The position numbers were made by a program, and so were the translations under genes. The notes under the pieces are model-generated. The model had not been told where the DNA came from, did not search any database, and saw only the letters and a program-made list of their open reading frames with translations. Positions 1 to 7,227 of a stretch of DNA of 9,425 nucleotides are shown here, piece after piece. The stretch's first letter is position 1. Every line of letters starts with the position of its first letter. The DNA lies in the NCBI GenBank assembly GCA_041175045.1, contig JBEDFR010000175.1:1-9425 (forward strand), written 5' to 3'. The stretch comes from UBA5078 sp041175045 (GTDB taxonomy: Bacteria; Pseudomonadota; Gammaproteobacteria; Pseudomonadales; Pseudohongiellaceae).

Positions 1-225
1 GACCGCAAAATTGCCGAGAAGCGCGTCTATCCGGCCATCAATGTGCGTCGTTCCGGCACACGCCGGGAAGAGTTGCTGACCACGGAAGAAGAACTGCAGC
101 GCATGTGGATCCTGCGCAAGATCCTCAGCTCGATGGAAGACGTGCAGGCCACGGAATTCATTCTGGACAAGCTGAAGGACACGAAGACCAACGACGAATT
201 CTTCAACTCCATGAAGCGCAAGTAA
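1..225 (+). CDS. rho: Transcription termination factor Rho, C-terminal part (5'-truncated)
   Basis: The window opens inside a gene in frame 1 that codes for 74 residues and stops with TAA at 223-225. Segments such as AEKRVYPAI, RSGTRREELLT, ELQRMWILRKIL and TKTNDEFFNSMKRK match the end of Rho of E. coli and other gammaproteobacteria almost residue for residue. Rho is a hexameric RNA-dependent ATPase that binds C-rich nascent RNA and pulls RNA polymerase off the template. The part seen here is the end of the ATPase domain, including the helical region after the R-loop. The RNA-binding domain and the Walker motifs lie upstream of the window. The normal C-terminus MKRK shows that the gene ends intact. 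The next gene, ubiD, lies 137 bases downstream on the same strand. Identity is certain; only the 5' boundary is missing. Confidence 0.97.
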   Translation, partial: DRKIAEKRVYPAINVRRSGTRREELLTTEEELQRMWILRKILSSMEDVQATEFILDKLKDTKTNDEFFNSMKRK

Positions 226-233
226 TCCACACC

Positions 234-261
234 CTCGCTCCTGCGTATTTGTGGGAGCGAG
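234..261 (+). terminator. Possible stem-loop after rho
   Basis: CTCGCTCC (234-241) and GGAGCGAG (254-261) are perfect 8-base inverted repeats separated by 12 bases. The stem begins 9 bases after the rho stop. No T-run follows, so it is not a classical intrinsic terminator. It could stabilise the rho mRNA 3' end or simply be a remnant of the REP-like repeats in this gap, because the right arm is the first REP head. Confidence 0.35.
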
Positions 262-291
262 CCCTGTGTGGGAGCGAGCCTAGCTCGCGAT
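250..291. repeat. REP-like repeats between rho and ubiD
   Basis: TGTGGGAGCGAGCC occurs twice in direct order, at 250-263 and 267-280, 17 bases apart. The second copy continues into a palindrome, GCGAGC (274-279), CTA, GCTCGC (283-288), and ends CGAT. A GTGGGAGC head, a short GC-rich palindrome and a CGAT tail is the architecture of the REP elements of Pseudomonas and related bacteria. The first copy lacks the right half of the palindrome and looks truncated. Such elements are normally non-coding, intergenic and mobilised in trans by RAYT (IS200/IS605-like) transposases; no such gene is in the window. Confidence 0.65.
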
Positions 292-362
292 GGAGACTCG
301 CCACTGCGCCTGCCCGGCAAGACAGGCCCCCACAGTTCGAATTTCGTCGAGAGAGCGCTCAC

Positions 363-1835
363 ATGCCCTGCAAGGATCTACGTGAATTCATCACCCTTCT
401 GGAACACGAGGGCGACCTCGTCCGGATTCGTCACGAAGTGGACCCGAATCTGGAAATCACGGAAATCTGCGATCGTACGCTGCGCGCCGGCGGCCCCGCA
501 CTGCTGTTCGAAAAGCCGCGCAATTCTTCCATTCCTCTGCTGGGCAATCTCTTCGGCCATCCACGTCGGGTAGCGCTTGCCATGGGTCAGAAGGACCTTC
601 AGGGATTGCGAGATGTCGGGCACCTTCTCGCCTTTCTGAAGGAGCCGGTGCCGCCCAAAGGGTGGAAGGAGCTGTGGCAGAATCTGCCCGCCTATCGCCA
701 GGTACTGAATATCGCGCCGGATGTGAAAAAGACGGCGCCCTGCCGCGACGTGATCATCGACGAAGCCGATATCGACCTGAGCATGCTGCCGGTGCAGACC
801 TGCTGGCCCGGGGACGTCGGGCCCCTTGTCACCTGGCCGCTGGTCATCACTCGCGGCCCCGAGAAAGAGCGACAAAACCTAGGCATCTATCGCATGCAGG
901 TCATCGGTCGAAACAAGCTCATCATGCGCTGGCTCTCACATCGTGGCGGCGCGCTGGATTTCCGCGACTGGCAACTCAAGCATCCAGGTGAACCGTTCCC
1001 CGTCGCCATCGCCATCGGCGCCGACCCAGCCACGATTCTGGCCACGGTCACGCCGGTACCGGACACGCTTTCCGAGTACGCCTTCGCCGGCCTGTTGCGC
1101 GGACAGAAGACGGAAGTGCTCAATTGCCTCACCAGCAATCTGCAAGTGCCGGCCAGCGCCGAGTTCGTGCTCGAGGGCGTAATCGAGCCGGGCGAGATGG
1201 CGCACGAAGGCCCCTTCGGCGATCACACCGGCTACTACAACGAGGTCGAGCGTTTTCCTGTCTTCACGGTCAAGAAACTCACGCATCGCAAGGACCCGAT
1301 CTATCACAGCACTTATACGGGACGTCCACCGGATGAACCCGCGATGCTGGGCGTGGCACTCAATGAAGTCTTCATTCCACTCATTCAGAAACAGTACCCG
1401 GAGATCGTGGATTTCTATCTGCCGCCCGAGGGCTGCTCCTACCGCATGGCTGTCATCAGCATCCGCAAGCAGTACCCGGGCCACGCCAAACGCATCATGA
1501 TGGGCGCGTGGTCCTTCCTGCGGCAGTTCATGTACACCAAGTTCGTGATCATCGTGGACGAGGACGTGAATGTGCGGGACTGGAACGATGTGATCTGGGC
1601 CATGACCACGCGCATGGACCCGGCACGCGACACGGTGCTCATTGAAAACACCCCCATCGACTATCTGGACTTCGCCTCGCCTGTCTCCGGCCTCGGCTCC
1701 AAGATGGGCATGGACGCGACCAGCAAATGGCCGGCGGAGACCACCCGCGAGTGGGGCACTCCGATCAGCATGAACGATGATGTGAAGAAGCGCGTCGATG
1801 CCATCTGGGACGAACTCGGCATCAAGAGCAAGTGA
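363..1835 (+). CDS. ubiD: 4-hydroxy-3-polyprenylbenzoate decarboxylase (UbiD)
   Basis: The product is 490 residues, against 497 in E. coli, and matches E. coli UbiD along its whole length. It removes the carboxyl group of 3-polyprenyl-4-hydroxybenzoate in ubiquinone synthesis, using prenylated FMN supplied by UbiX, which is not in this window. Diagnostic stretches are EITEICDRTLRAGGPALLFE (31-50), the cofactor-binding region from NLGIYRMQVIG to WLSHRGGALDF (172-200), EGPFGDHTGYYN (282-293) with the acidic residues Glu282 and Asp287 expected in the active site, and NTPIDYLDFASPVSGLGSKM (429-448). The frame is open upstream to 105, but that part overlaps rho and does not look like UbiD. ATG 363 gives an N-terminus (MPCKDLREFITLLEHEGDL) that aligns with the family. 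A weak GAGAGAG site (349-355) lies 7 bases before it. I see no clear promoter in the rho-ubiD gap, so read-through from rho is possible. The stop touches the hemY stop on the other strand. Confidence 0.97.
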   Translation: MPCKDLREFITLLEHEGDLVRIRHEVDPNLEITEICDRTLRAGGPALLFEKPRNSSIPLLGNLFGHPRRVALAMGQKDLQGLRDVGHLLAFLKEPVPPKGWKELWQNLPAYRQVLNIAPDVKKTAPCRDVIIDEADIDLSMLPVQTCWPGDVGPLVTWPLVITRGPEKERQNLGIYRMQVIGRNKLIMRWLSHRGGALDFRDWQLKHPGEPFPVAIAIGADPATILATVTPVPDTLSEYAFAGLLRGQKTEVLNCLTSNLQVPASAEFVLEGVIEPGEMAHEGPFGDHTGYYNEVERFPVFTVKKLTHRKDPIYHSTYTGRPPDEPAMLGVALNEVFIPLIQKQYPEIVDFYLPPEGCSYRMAVISIRKQYPGHAKRIMMGAWSFLRQFMYTKFVIIVDEDVNVRDWNDVIWAMTTRMDPARDTVLIENTPIDYLDFASPVSGLGSKMGMDATSKWPAETTREWGTPISMNDDVKKRVDAIWDELGIKSK

Positions 1836-2669
1836 TCACTGCGGTTGCGGGAACGGCGGCAGCGCTGCACTGACGGCGCGGGTCGCCGTCTGCAGCAGGC
1901 GCGGGTCGCGCTCTTCCTCACGCAAGCCCTGCAGCAGTCTTGCCAGTTCGGCAAAGGCTTCGGCGTCGCCGTTCAAACGCACGCAGCGTTCCAGATAATC
2001 CCGTGCCTTGCCCCACAGGGATGCACGCAGCGCCAGCCTGGCCGTCGCCAGCAGCAGCACGGCATCTTGTGGACGCTGAGCCAGCCAGCGCTCCGCCTGC
2101 TGCAGTTGCTGCACAGCAAGAGCATCTGCCAGCTTCAGGCTCAACAGACTGTAGCGCCGCACCAGCACATCGCTCCAGCGTGCGTTCAACGCGGTCTCCA
2201 ACAGGCCGACAGCCTCGCCTGGCGCCCCCAGGTGCAGATAGGCGAAGGCACAGGTGCTGACCAGTTCATCGTCCGGCGTCAGTCCCCGGGTGTGGCGTTT
2301 CCAGAAACGGCGCAGCGCGGCGGGCGTGGTGCCTGGCTCGTCACGCAGACCGGCGAGCCGGTGGATCAGCTCAACCTGCGCTTCCTGTTGGTCATTGCGC
2401 GCATTGAGTGCACGGCGCGCAGCGCGGGTCGCCGACCACTGACGTCCTGAACGCAGCCAGCGCAGTGGATTGAGCCAGCCCGTCAACAGGTAGACCACTC
2501 GCAGTGTGAGCAACAGCAGGATCAGCGCTATAAAGAGTGCGAACAGGCTCGTTTCGAAGGTGACGTTGCCCCAGGACAGCAGCAGATAGCCTGGATCGCG
2601 TGCCAGCGCGAGAGTCACCAGCAGCCCCAGCACGACGGCGACCAGCGAGTATGCGAAAAGGCGGATCAT
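1836..2669 (-). CDS. hemY: HemY-like heme biosynthesis membrane/TPR protein, shortened
   Basis: This is the last gene of the hemCDXY operon; ATG 2669 is 2 bases after the hemX stop. The 277-residue product begins like proteobacterial HemY, with two membrane helices at about 4-23 and 41-64 around DPGYLLLSWGNVTFETS. It ends with the HemY C-terminal TPR region: AERWLAQRPQDAVLLLATARL (192-212, one residue of it variable among relatives) and the signature LWGKARDYLE (218-227). Typical HemY is about 390-410 residues. After LNPLRW (66-71) only about 30 weakly recognisable residues precede a stretch like the later TPR segment, so roughly 110-120 residues of the first TPR block appear to be missing in frame. 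The molecular role of this protein is unsettled; it is named for its link to porphyrin genes and is distinct from Bacillus HemY, an oxidase. The protein is probably anchored in the inner membrane. The size comparison is from memory, so the deletion is an inference. Identity as a HemY homologue is well supported. Confidence 0.88.
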   Translation of the reverse strand: MIRLFAYSLVAVVLGLLVTLALARDPGYLLLSWGNVTFETSLFALFIALILLLLTLRVVYLLTGWLNPLRWLRSGRQWSATRAARRALNARNDQQEAQVELIHRLAGLRDEPGTTPAALRRFWKRHTRGLTPDDELVSTCAFAYLHLGAPGEAVGLLETALNARWSDVLVRRYSLLSLKLADALAVQQLQQAERWLAQRPQDAVLLLATARLALRASLWGKARDYLERCVRLNGDAEAFAELARLLQGLREEERDPRLLQTATRAVSAALPPFPQPQ

Positions 2670-2671
2670 GC

Positions 2672-3814
2672 TCAGAGCCCGTCGCTGGCAGCGGCACTGG
2701 CGCGCCGCGCATTGGCCTGCTGCAGCAGGGCGAGTGAACCGGAGATGTCGGGGCGCGTCGACGCCACGCGCTCCTGCGCCAGTGCCTGCAATTGCTGTTG
2801 CAAGGTGCGAGCTGCTCCGGTGTCGATGGCGAAGTGACGCGCCACCCAGTCATGGCCGCGCTGCAGCGCACTGCGATAGACTTCTGGCTGTGCCATGAGC
2901 AGCGCCAGTTGCGCCTGTTCCAGCAAGAGCTGCAGATTCTGCTTGAGCGTCGCCTCCTGCTGCGGTGGCAACAGCGCTTCAGGCGGCACATCCCACCGCT
3001 GCCAGACAAAGATGCTGCGCAGCAGCGCCAGAGCCCGTGCACCGAAGTCGGCGTCAGCAGGAAGCTCCTGCTGCTGTGCGAGGCGATCGGCGTGATTCCG
3101 CACCAGTGCCTCACGCAACGAAAGCTGCTCCACCAGTGGCCCCAGCGCGTTCAGTCGTGCATGCAGGCCTTCGACGTCGACGTAGTCCATGCTGCGCAGA
3201 GCCAGCATCTCGCCTGCCAGCGCATCGCGCACACCCAGGACGGAGACGTCGCCCGAGTCGCGCAGCATGTCATCGACGGTGGTCAGTATCAGCAGCGCCG
3301 AATCACCATCGCCCTGCAGCGCGAGTTTTTGATTGGCCAGTCGCAAAAGGTATTCCGCTTCCGTCCACAGCCAGTCCTGTGCCTGTCGCTGCGCACCGGC
3401 GTCGCGGGCATTGGCGGCATTTTCAGCCTCGACGGCGATTGCCGCCAGGCGCTGGTCCAGCTCGCTGCGCAGGGAGTCCAGAGCCTGTCGATCAACCAGG
3501 CCGGACAATTGCTCCGCGGGAATGCCCGAACCCGCATCGGTGAGACGCTGCTGCAACTTCGCATTCTCGGCCAGCAGAGCATCGACTTGCGCAGCCGTCT
3601 GCAGCTGCGCGGATACCAGCCAGACCAGCGCCAGAAGCACCGGCACCAGCAGGAGGACGAGCAGCAGAAGGCGACGCAGGCCGCTGCTGCGCGAACGCGC
3701 GCGGGAATTCGGGGCAGCATTGCTGCGGCTGAGTTCATCCAGTACGCGGGGCGTGTCGGCTCGCGCCGCCGCGTCTGCGCCGCAGGGTGTGGAAGAAGAG
3801 CTGCCGTCTGTCAC
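2672..3814 (-). CDS. hemX: HemX-like membrane protein of the heme operon
   Basis: The 380-residue product has the HemX layout. A hydrophilic, Ser/Ala/Arg-rich N-terminus (1-46) is followed by a single membrane helix of Leu and Val (about 47-69), a Gln/Glu/Ala-rich likely coiled coil (about 70-135), and a large C-terminal domain with the family-like segment around WLWTEAEYLLRLANQKLAL (148-166). The start is GTG at 3814: its GTGA overlaps the hemD stop, and a strong AGGAGG site (minus strand, 3824-3819) sits 4 bases before it. This gives translational coupling to hemD. The protein is often annotated as uroporphyrin-III C-methyltransferase because longer enterobacterial relatives were once so named. 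I see no SAM-binding methyltransferase motif, and a scaffold or regulatory role in the inner membrane is more likely. The sequence is low in complexity (rich in Ala, Leu and Gln), as is usual for the family. Confidence 0.9.
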   Translation of the reverse strand: MTDGSSSSTPCGADAAARADTPRVLDELSRSNAAPNSRARSRSSGLRRLLLLVLLLVPVLLALVWLVSAQLQTAAQVDALLAENAKLQQRLTDAGSGIPAEQLSGLVDRQALDSLRSELDQRLAAIAVEAENAANARDAGAQRQAQDWLWTEAEYLLRLANQKLALQGDGDSALLILTTVDDMLRDSGDVSVLGVRDALAGEMLALRSMDYVDVEGLHARLNALGPLVEQLSLREALVRNHADRLAQQQELPADADFGARALALLRSIFVWQRWDVPPEALLPPQQEATLKQNLQLLLEQAQLALLMAQPEVYRSALQRGHDWVARHFAIDTGAARTLQQQLQALAQERVASTRPDISGSLALLQQANARRASAAASDGL

Positions 3815-4688
3815 CGGGCCTCCTGAGGTTCAACGAGTGTGACCGGACATTGCCGCAGGCAGGCCAGCACCGCCTGATCATCTGCCCCGCCGGCATTCAG
3901 CACATGGGGGTAGCCCGCACGGCGTGCCACGTCCTCGACGCGCGCGGAGGGCACTATCAACGTCAGATTCTGCTGCAAGCCTAGCAGAGCGCTCGGCGCA
4001 CTGTCTTGCGACACATCAAGTGCAGTAGCGCCTTGCTGCAGCAGCGTGTGGAAGGTGTCGAAGATCTGCTGGCTGGTCAGCACGACTCCATTGATCGCTT
4101 GTTCCTGCAGCAAAGCCAGCGTCTGCACGGGCGTATGGGCCGGGGCTTCGCGCGTGTAGAGTTCGACGTACTCCACCCTGGCGCCACGCTCGCGCAGAGT
4201 GTCTGCCAGCAGTTCGCGCCCGCCCTTGCCGCGAAACAGCGCGATGCGCTTGCCTTCCACCTGCTGCAGCACCGGCAGTGCCAGCAAGTCCTCGCTGGTC
4301 ACGCCCGTGGTGGCGCAATGCACTGGCCAGGGCCACTGACGCAACACGGCAGCCGTGCCCGGCCCCACGGCGCAGGCCTGCAGGCCGACCGGCAGCTGCG
4401 GCCAGAAGTTTTCGATCCATTCCAGTCCGAGCGTCGCCGCATTGGTGCTGATGAAGATGGCGATCTCGTACTGATCGAGAGCCATGATCCGCGAACGCAC
4501 GCGTTGCGTGTCCTCGGCGGAGTGCACCGGCACGATGTTCAACAGGGGCAGCAAGAAGGCTTGCCCACCCTGCGCGCGGATGGCGGCGGCGAGGCCATGC
4601 GCCTGATCGGCCGGGCGCGTCAGCAGCACACGGCTGTGCGCCAGCTCTGAGCGGGAAGGGTCTGGGGCGGCAGGGGCGGCTGTGTCGT

Positions 4689-4692
<4 letters not shown>
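3811..4692 (-). CDS. hemD: Uroporphyrinogen-III synthase (HemD)
   Basis: The 293-residue product closes the linear tetrapyrrole hydroxymethylbilane into uroporphyrinogen III while flipping ring D; it is cytoplasmic. The family diverges strongly, but recognisable blocks are present. VLLTRPADQAHGLAAAIRAQG (22-42, a 21-residue block with the RP motif) opens the first lobe, with YEIAIFISTNA (75-85) and CAVGPGTAAVL (107-117) following. ALFRGKGGRELLADTLRERG (151-170) is followed by VEYVELYTREAP, and the second lobe has NGVVLTSQQIFDTF (201-214) and LIVPSARVEDVARRAGY (245-261). The ATG overlaps the hemC stop as ATGA (4692-4689). The first 18 or so residues (Ala/Pro/Asp/Ser-rich) precede the conserved fold and make the protein slightly long. 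No later Met fits before the fold, so this start is kept. It receives its unstable substrate from HemC, which suits the tight coupling. Confidence 0.94.
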
Positions 4693-5621
<929 letters not shown>

Positions 5622-5656
5622 GATCGAGGGGGAACTCCAGAACTGTGTAGCGGCCG

Positions 5657-5685
5657 ATTCTACGCCAATCCCCCCCGCCGAGACA
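5657..5685 (-). promoter_or_regulatory. Candidate hemC operon promoter
   Basis: On the minus strand TAGAAT (5662-5657) matches the sigma-70 -10 consensus at five of six positions and lies 35 bases before the hemC ATG. Seventeen bases upstream, at 5685-5680, the hexamer is TGTCTC, a poor -35. It is the only reasonable box I see for hemCDXY, so it is offered as a weak candidate. Confidence 0.3.
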
Positions 5686-5710
5686 CAGCCCGGGGCGATG
5701 TGGTTATAAT
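5680..5710 (+). promoter_or_regulatory. Candidate argH promoter
   Basis: A perfect TATAAT (5705-5710) lies 43 bases before the argH ATG in otherwise GC-rich DNA, predicting a start near 5717 and a short leader. The best upstream hexamer, GAGACA (5680-5685), matches TTGACA at four of six positions, but the spacer is 19 bases, longer than ideal. I see no convincing ARG box, so arginine repression is not indicated. The possible hemC promoter overlaps on the opposite strand, so polymerases at the two may compete. Confidence 0.5.
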
Positions 5711-5753
5711 CGCGCCCCTGCAGCGGCCGCACGGCCAGAGAGAGATTCCCATC

Positions 5754-7163
5754 ATGAGCGACAAGACACCCGATGCCATCAAACCCTGGGGCGGCCGCTT
5801 CAGCGAAGCGACGGACGCCTTCGTGGAACGCTTCACCGCCTCGGTGACTTTCGACAAGCGGCTCTACCACCACGACATCAACGGCTCGATTGCGCACGCC
5901 ACGATGCTGGGCAAGGTCGGCATTCTGAGCGCGTCGGAAGTGGACGCCATCGTCAACGGCCTGGAGGCCATCCGCGAGGACATCGTGGCGGGGCGCTTCG
6001 AGTGGTCGGTGCAGCTGGAAGACGTGCACATGAACATCGAGTCCGAGCTGACCCGGCGCATCGGTATCGCCGGCAAGAAGCTGCACACCGGGCGTTCGCG
6101 CAACGATCAGGTGGCGACCGACATCCGTCTCTATGTGCGCGACGAGATCGATTCCCTGGTGGGCACCCTCGCCCGCCTGCAGTTCGCGCTGCTGGACCTG
6201 GCTGAGCGCGAGGCCGACACGATCATGCCCGGCTTCACCCATCTGCAGACCGCCCAGCCCATCACTTTCGGTCACCACATGATGGCCTGGTTCGAAATGC
6301 TGGAGCGCGATTACGGCCGCCTGCGCGACTGTCGCGCGCGCCTGAATCAGTCGCCGCTGGGAGCCGCCGCACTGGCCGGCACCAGTTACCCGATCGACCG
6401 CGAATACACGGCAAGGCTGCTGGGTTTCACCGCCGCCACGCGCAATTCGCTGGATTCGGTGAGCGACCGCGACTTCGCCATCGAGCTGGCCGCCGCCGGC
6501 AGCCTGATCATGACCCACCTGTCGCGCTTCTCCGAGGAGCTGGTGCTGTGGACCTCCTCGCAGTTCGACTTCGTGGACCTGCCCGACCGCTTCTGCACCG
6601 GCTCCTCCATCATGCCGCAGAAGAAGAACCCCGACGTGCCCGAGCTGGTGCGGGGCAAGACGGGCCGCGTCAACGGTCATCTGGTGGCCCTGCTGACGCT
6701 GATGAAGTCCCAGCCGCTGGCCTACAACAAGGACAATCAGGAGGACAAGGAGCCGCTGTTCGACCTGATCGACACGCTGCGCGATTGTCTGCAGGCCTAT
6801 GCGGACATGGTGCCGGCCATCCGGCCGAAGAAGGACTCGCTCTACAACGCGGCACTCAAGGGCTACGCCACTGCCACGGATCTGGCCGACTACCTGGTGC
6901 GCAAGGGCATCGCCTTCCGCGACGCCCACGAGATCGTCGGCAAGTCAGTGGCCTATGGCATCGCGCAGAAGAAGGACCTGAGTGCCATGTCGCTGCAGGA
7001 GCTGCAGCAGTTCTCCAGCGCCATCGAAGAAGATGTGTTCGCCGTGCTGACGCTGGAAGGCTCGGTGCGTGCCCGCAACCATGTGGGTGGCACAGCGCCG
7101 GAGCAGGTGCGCGCCGCGGTGGCGAGGCGCCGCGAGGAACTCCACGCCCGCACGGGCGCATGA
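5754..7163 (+). CDS. argH: Argininosuccinate lyase
   Basis: The 469-residue product splits argininosuccinate into arginine and fumarate, the final step of arginine synthesis. It is a cytoplasmic homotetramer of the fumarase/aspartase superfamily. The superfamily signature GSSIMPQKKNPD is at 283-294, with the proposed catalytic Ser285 on its flexible loop. HTGRSRNDQVATD (111-123) and GFTHLQTAQPI (160-170, with His163) are the other two conserved active-site regions contributed by different subunits. The N-terminus WGGRFSE (12-18) is also typical. The frame is open upstream to 4959 across hemC antisense, but ATG 5754 fits the family start and follows GAGAGA. It has its own perfect TATAAT upstream. 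In Pseudomonas aeruginosa argH lies near hemC with regulatory genes between; here the two are directly divergent. The downstream gene converges, so argH is probably transcribed alone. All key residues are present. Confidence 0.97.
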   Translation: MSDKTPDAIKPWGGRFSEATDAFVERFTASVTFDKRLYHHDINGSIAHATMLGKVGILSASEVDAIVNGLEAIREDIVAGRFEWSVQLEDVHMNIESELTRRIGIAGKKLHTGRSRNDQVATDIRLYVRDEIDSLVGTLARLQFALLDLAEREADTIMPGFTHLQTAQPITFGHHMMAWFEMLERDYGRLRDCRARLNQSPLGAAALAGTSYPIDREYTARLLGFTAATRNSLDSVSDRDFAIELAAAGSLIMTHLSRFSEELVLWTSSQFDFVDLPDRFCTGSSIMPQKKNPDVPELVRGKTGRVNGHLVALLTLMKSQPLAYNKDNQEDKEPLFDLIDTLRDCLQAYADMVPAIRPKKDSLYNAALKGYATATDLADYLVRKGIAFRDAHEIVGKSVAYGIAQKKDLSAMSLQELQQFSSAIEEDVFAVLTLEGSVRARNHVGGTAPEQVRAAVARRREELHARTGA

Positions 7164-7166
7164 CCG

Positions 7167-7216
7167 GTTGGGAGCCTGCTTGCAGGCGAACTGTTCGCTT
7201 GCAGGCAAGCTCCAAC
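7167..7216. repeat. REPIN-like inverted doublet of REP units, probable two-way terminator
   Basis: Nearly the whole 64-base gap between convergent argH and the protease gene is an imperfect inverted repeat, GTTGGGAGC (7167-7175) to GCTCCAAC (7209-7216), with a CTG loop (7191-7193). Each arm holds its own hairpin: GCCTGC-TT-GCAGGC (7174-7187) and GCTTGC-AG-GCAAGC (7197-7210). Each half reads as a GTTGG(G)AGC head, a palindrome and a GAA tail, in opposite directions. This is the layout of a REPIN, a REP doublet. Its position suggests it ends or protects both transcripts; no T-run is present. Confidence 0.7.
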
Positions 7217-7227
7217 AGGGCAGTGGC

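Noticed and set aside
105..362. N-terminal extension of ubiD into rho
   Set aside because: It overlaps rho in another frame, runs through the REP repeats and adds 86 residues unlike UbiD.
2392..3114. A 240-codon minus-strand frame bridging hemX and hemY, considered as a frameshifted piece of HemY
   Set aside because: It has no membrane or TPR pattern and does not resemble the missing HemY segment; hemX and hemY are both open and complete around it.
2792..3826. A 344-codon plus-strand frame opposite hemX
   Set aside because: Its Gln/Arg-rich composition reflects the antisense of the Leu/Ala/Gln-rich hemX codons; there is no ribosome site or motif.
5646..5663. Imperfect inverted repeat GTAG...CTAC near the hemC promoter
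   Set aside because: Only 4 bases pair cleanly; too short to claim as an operator.
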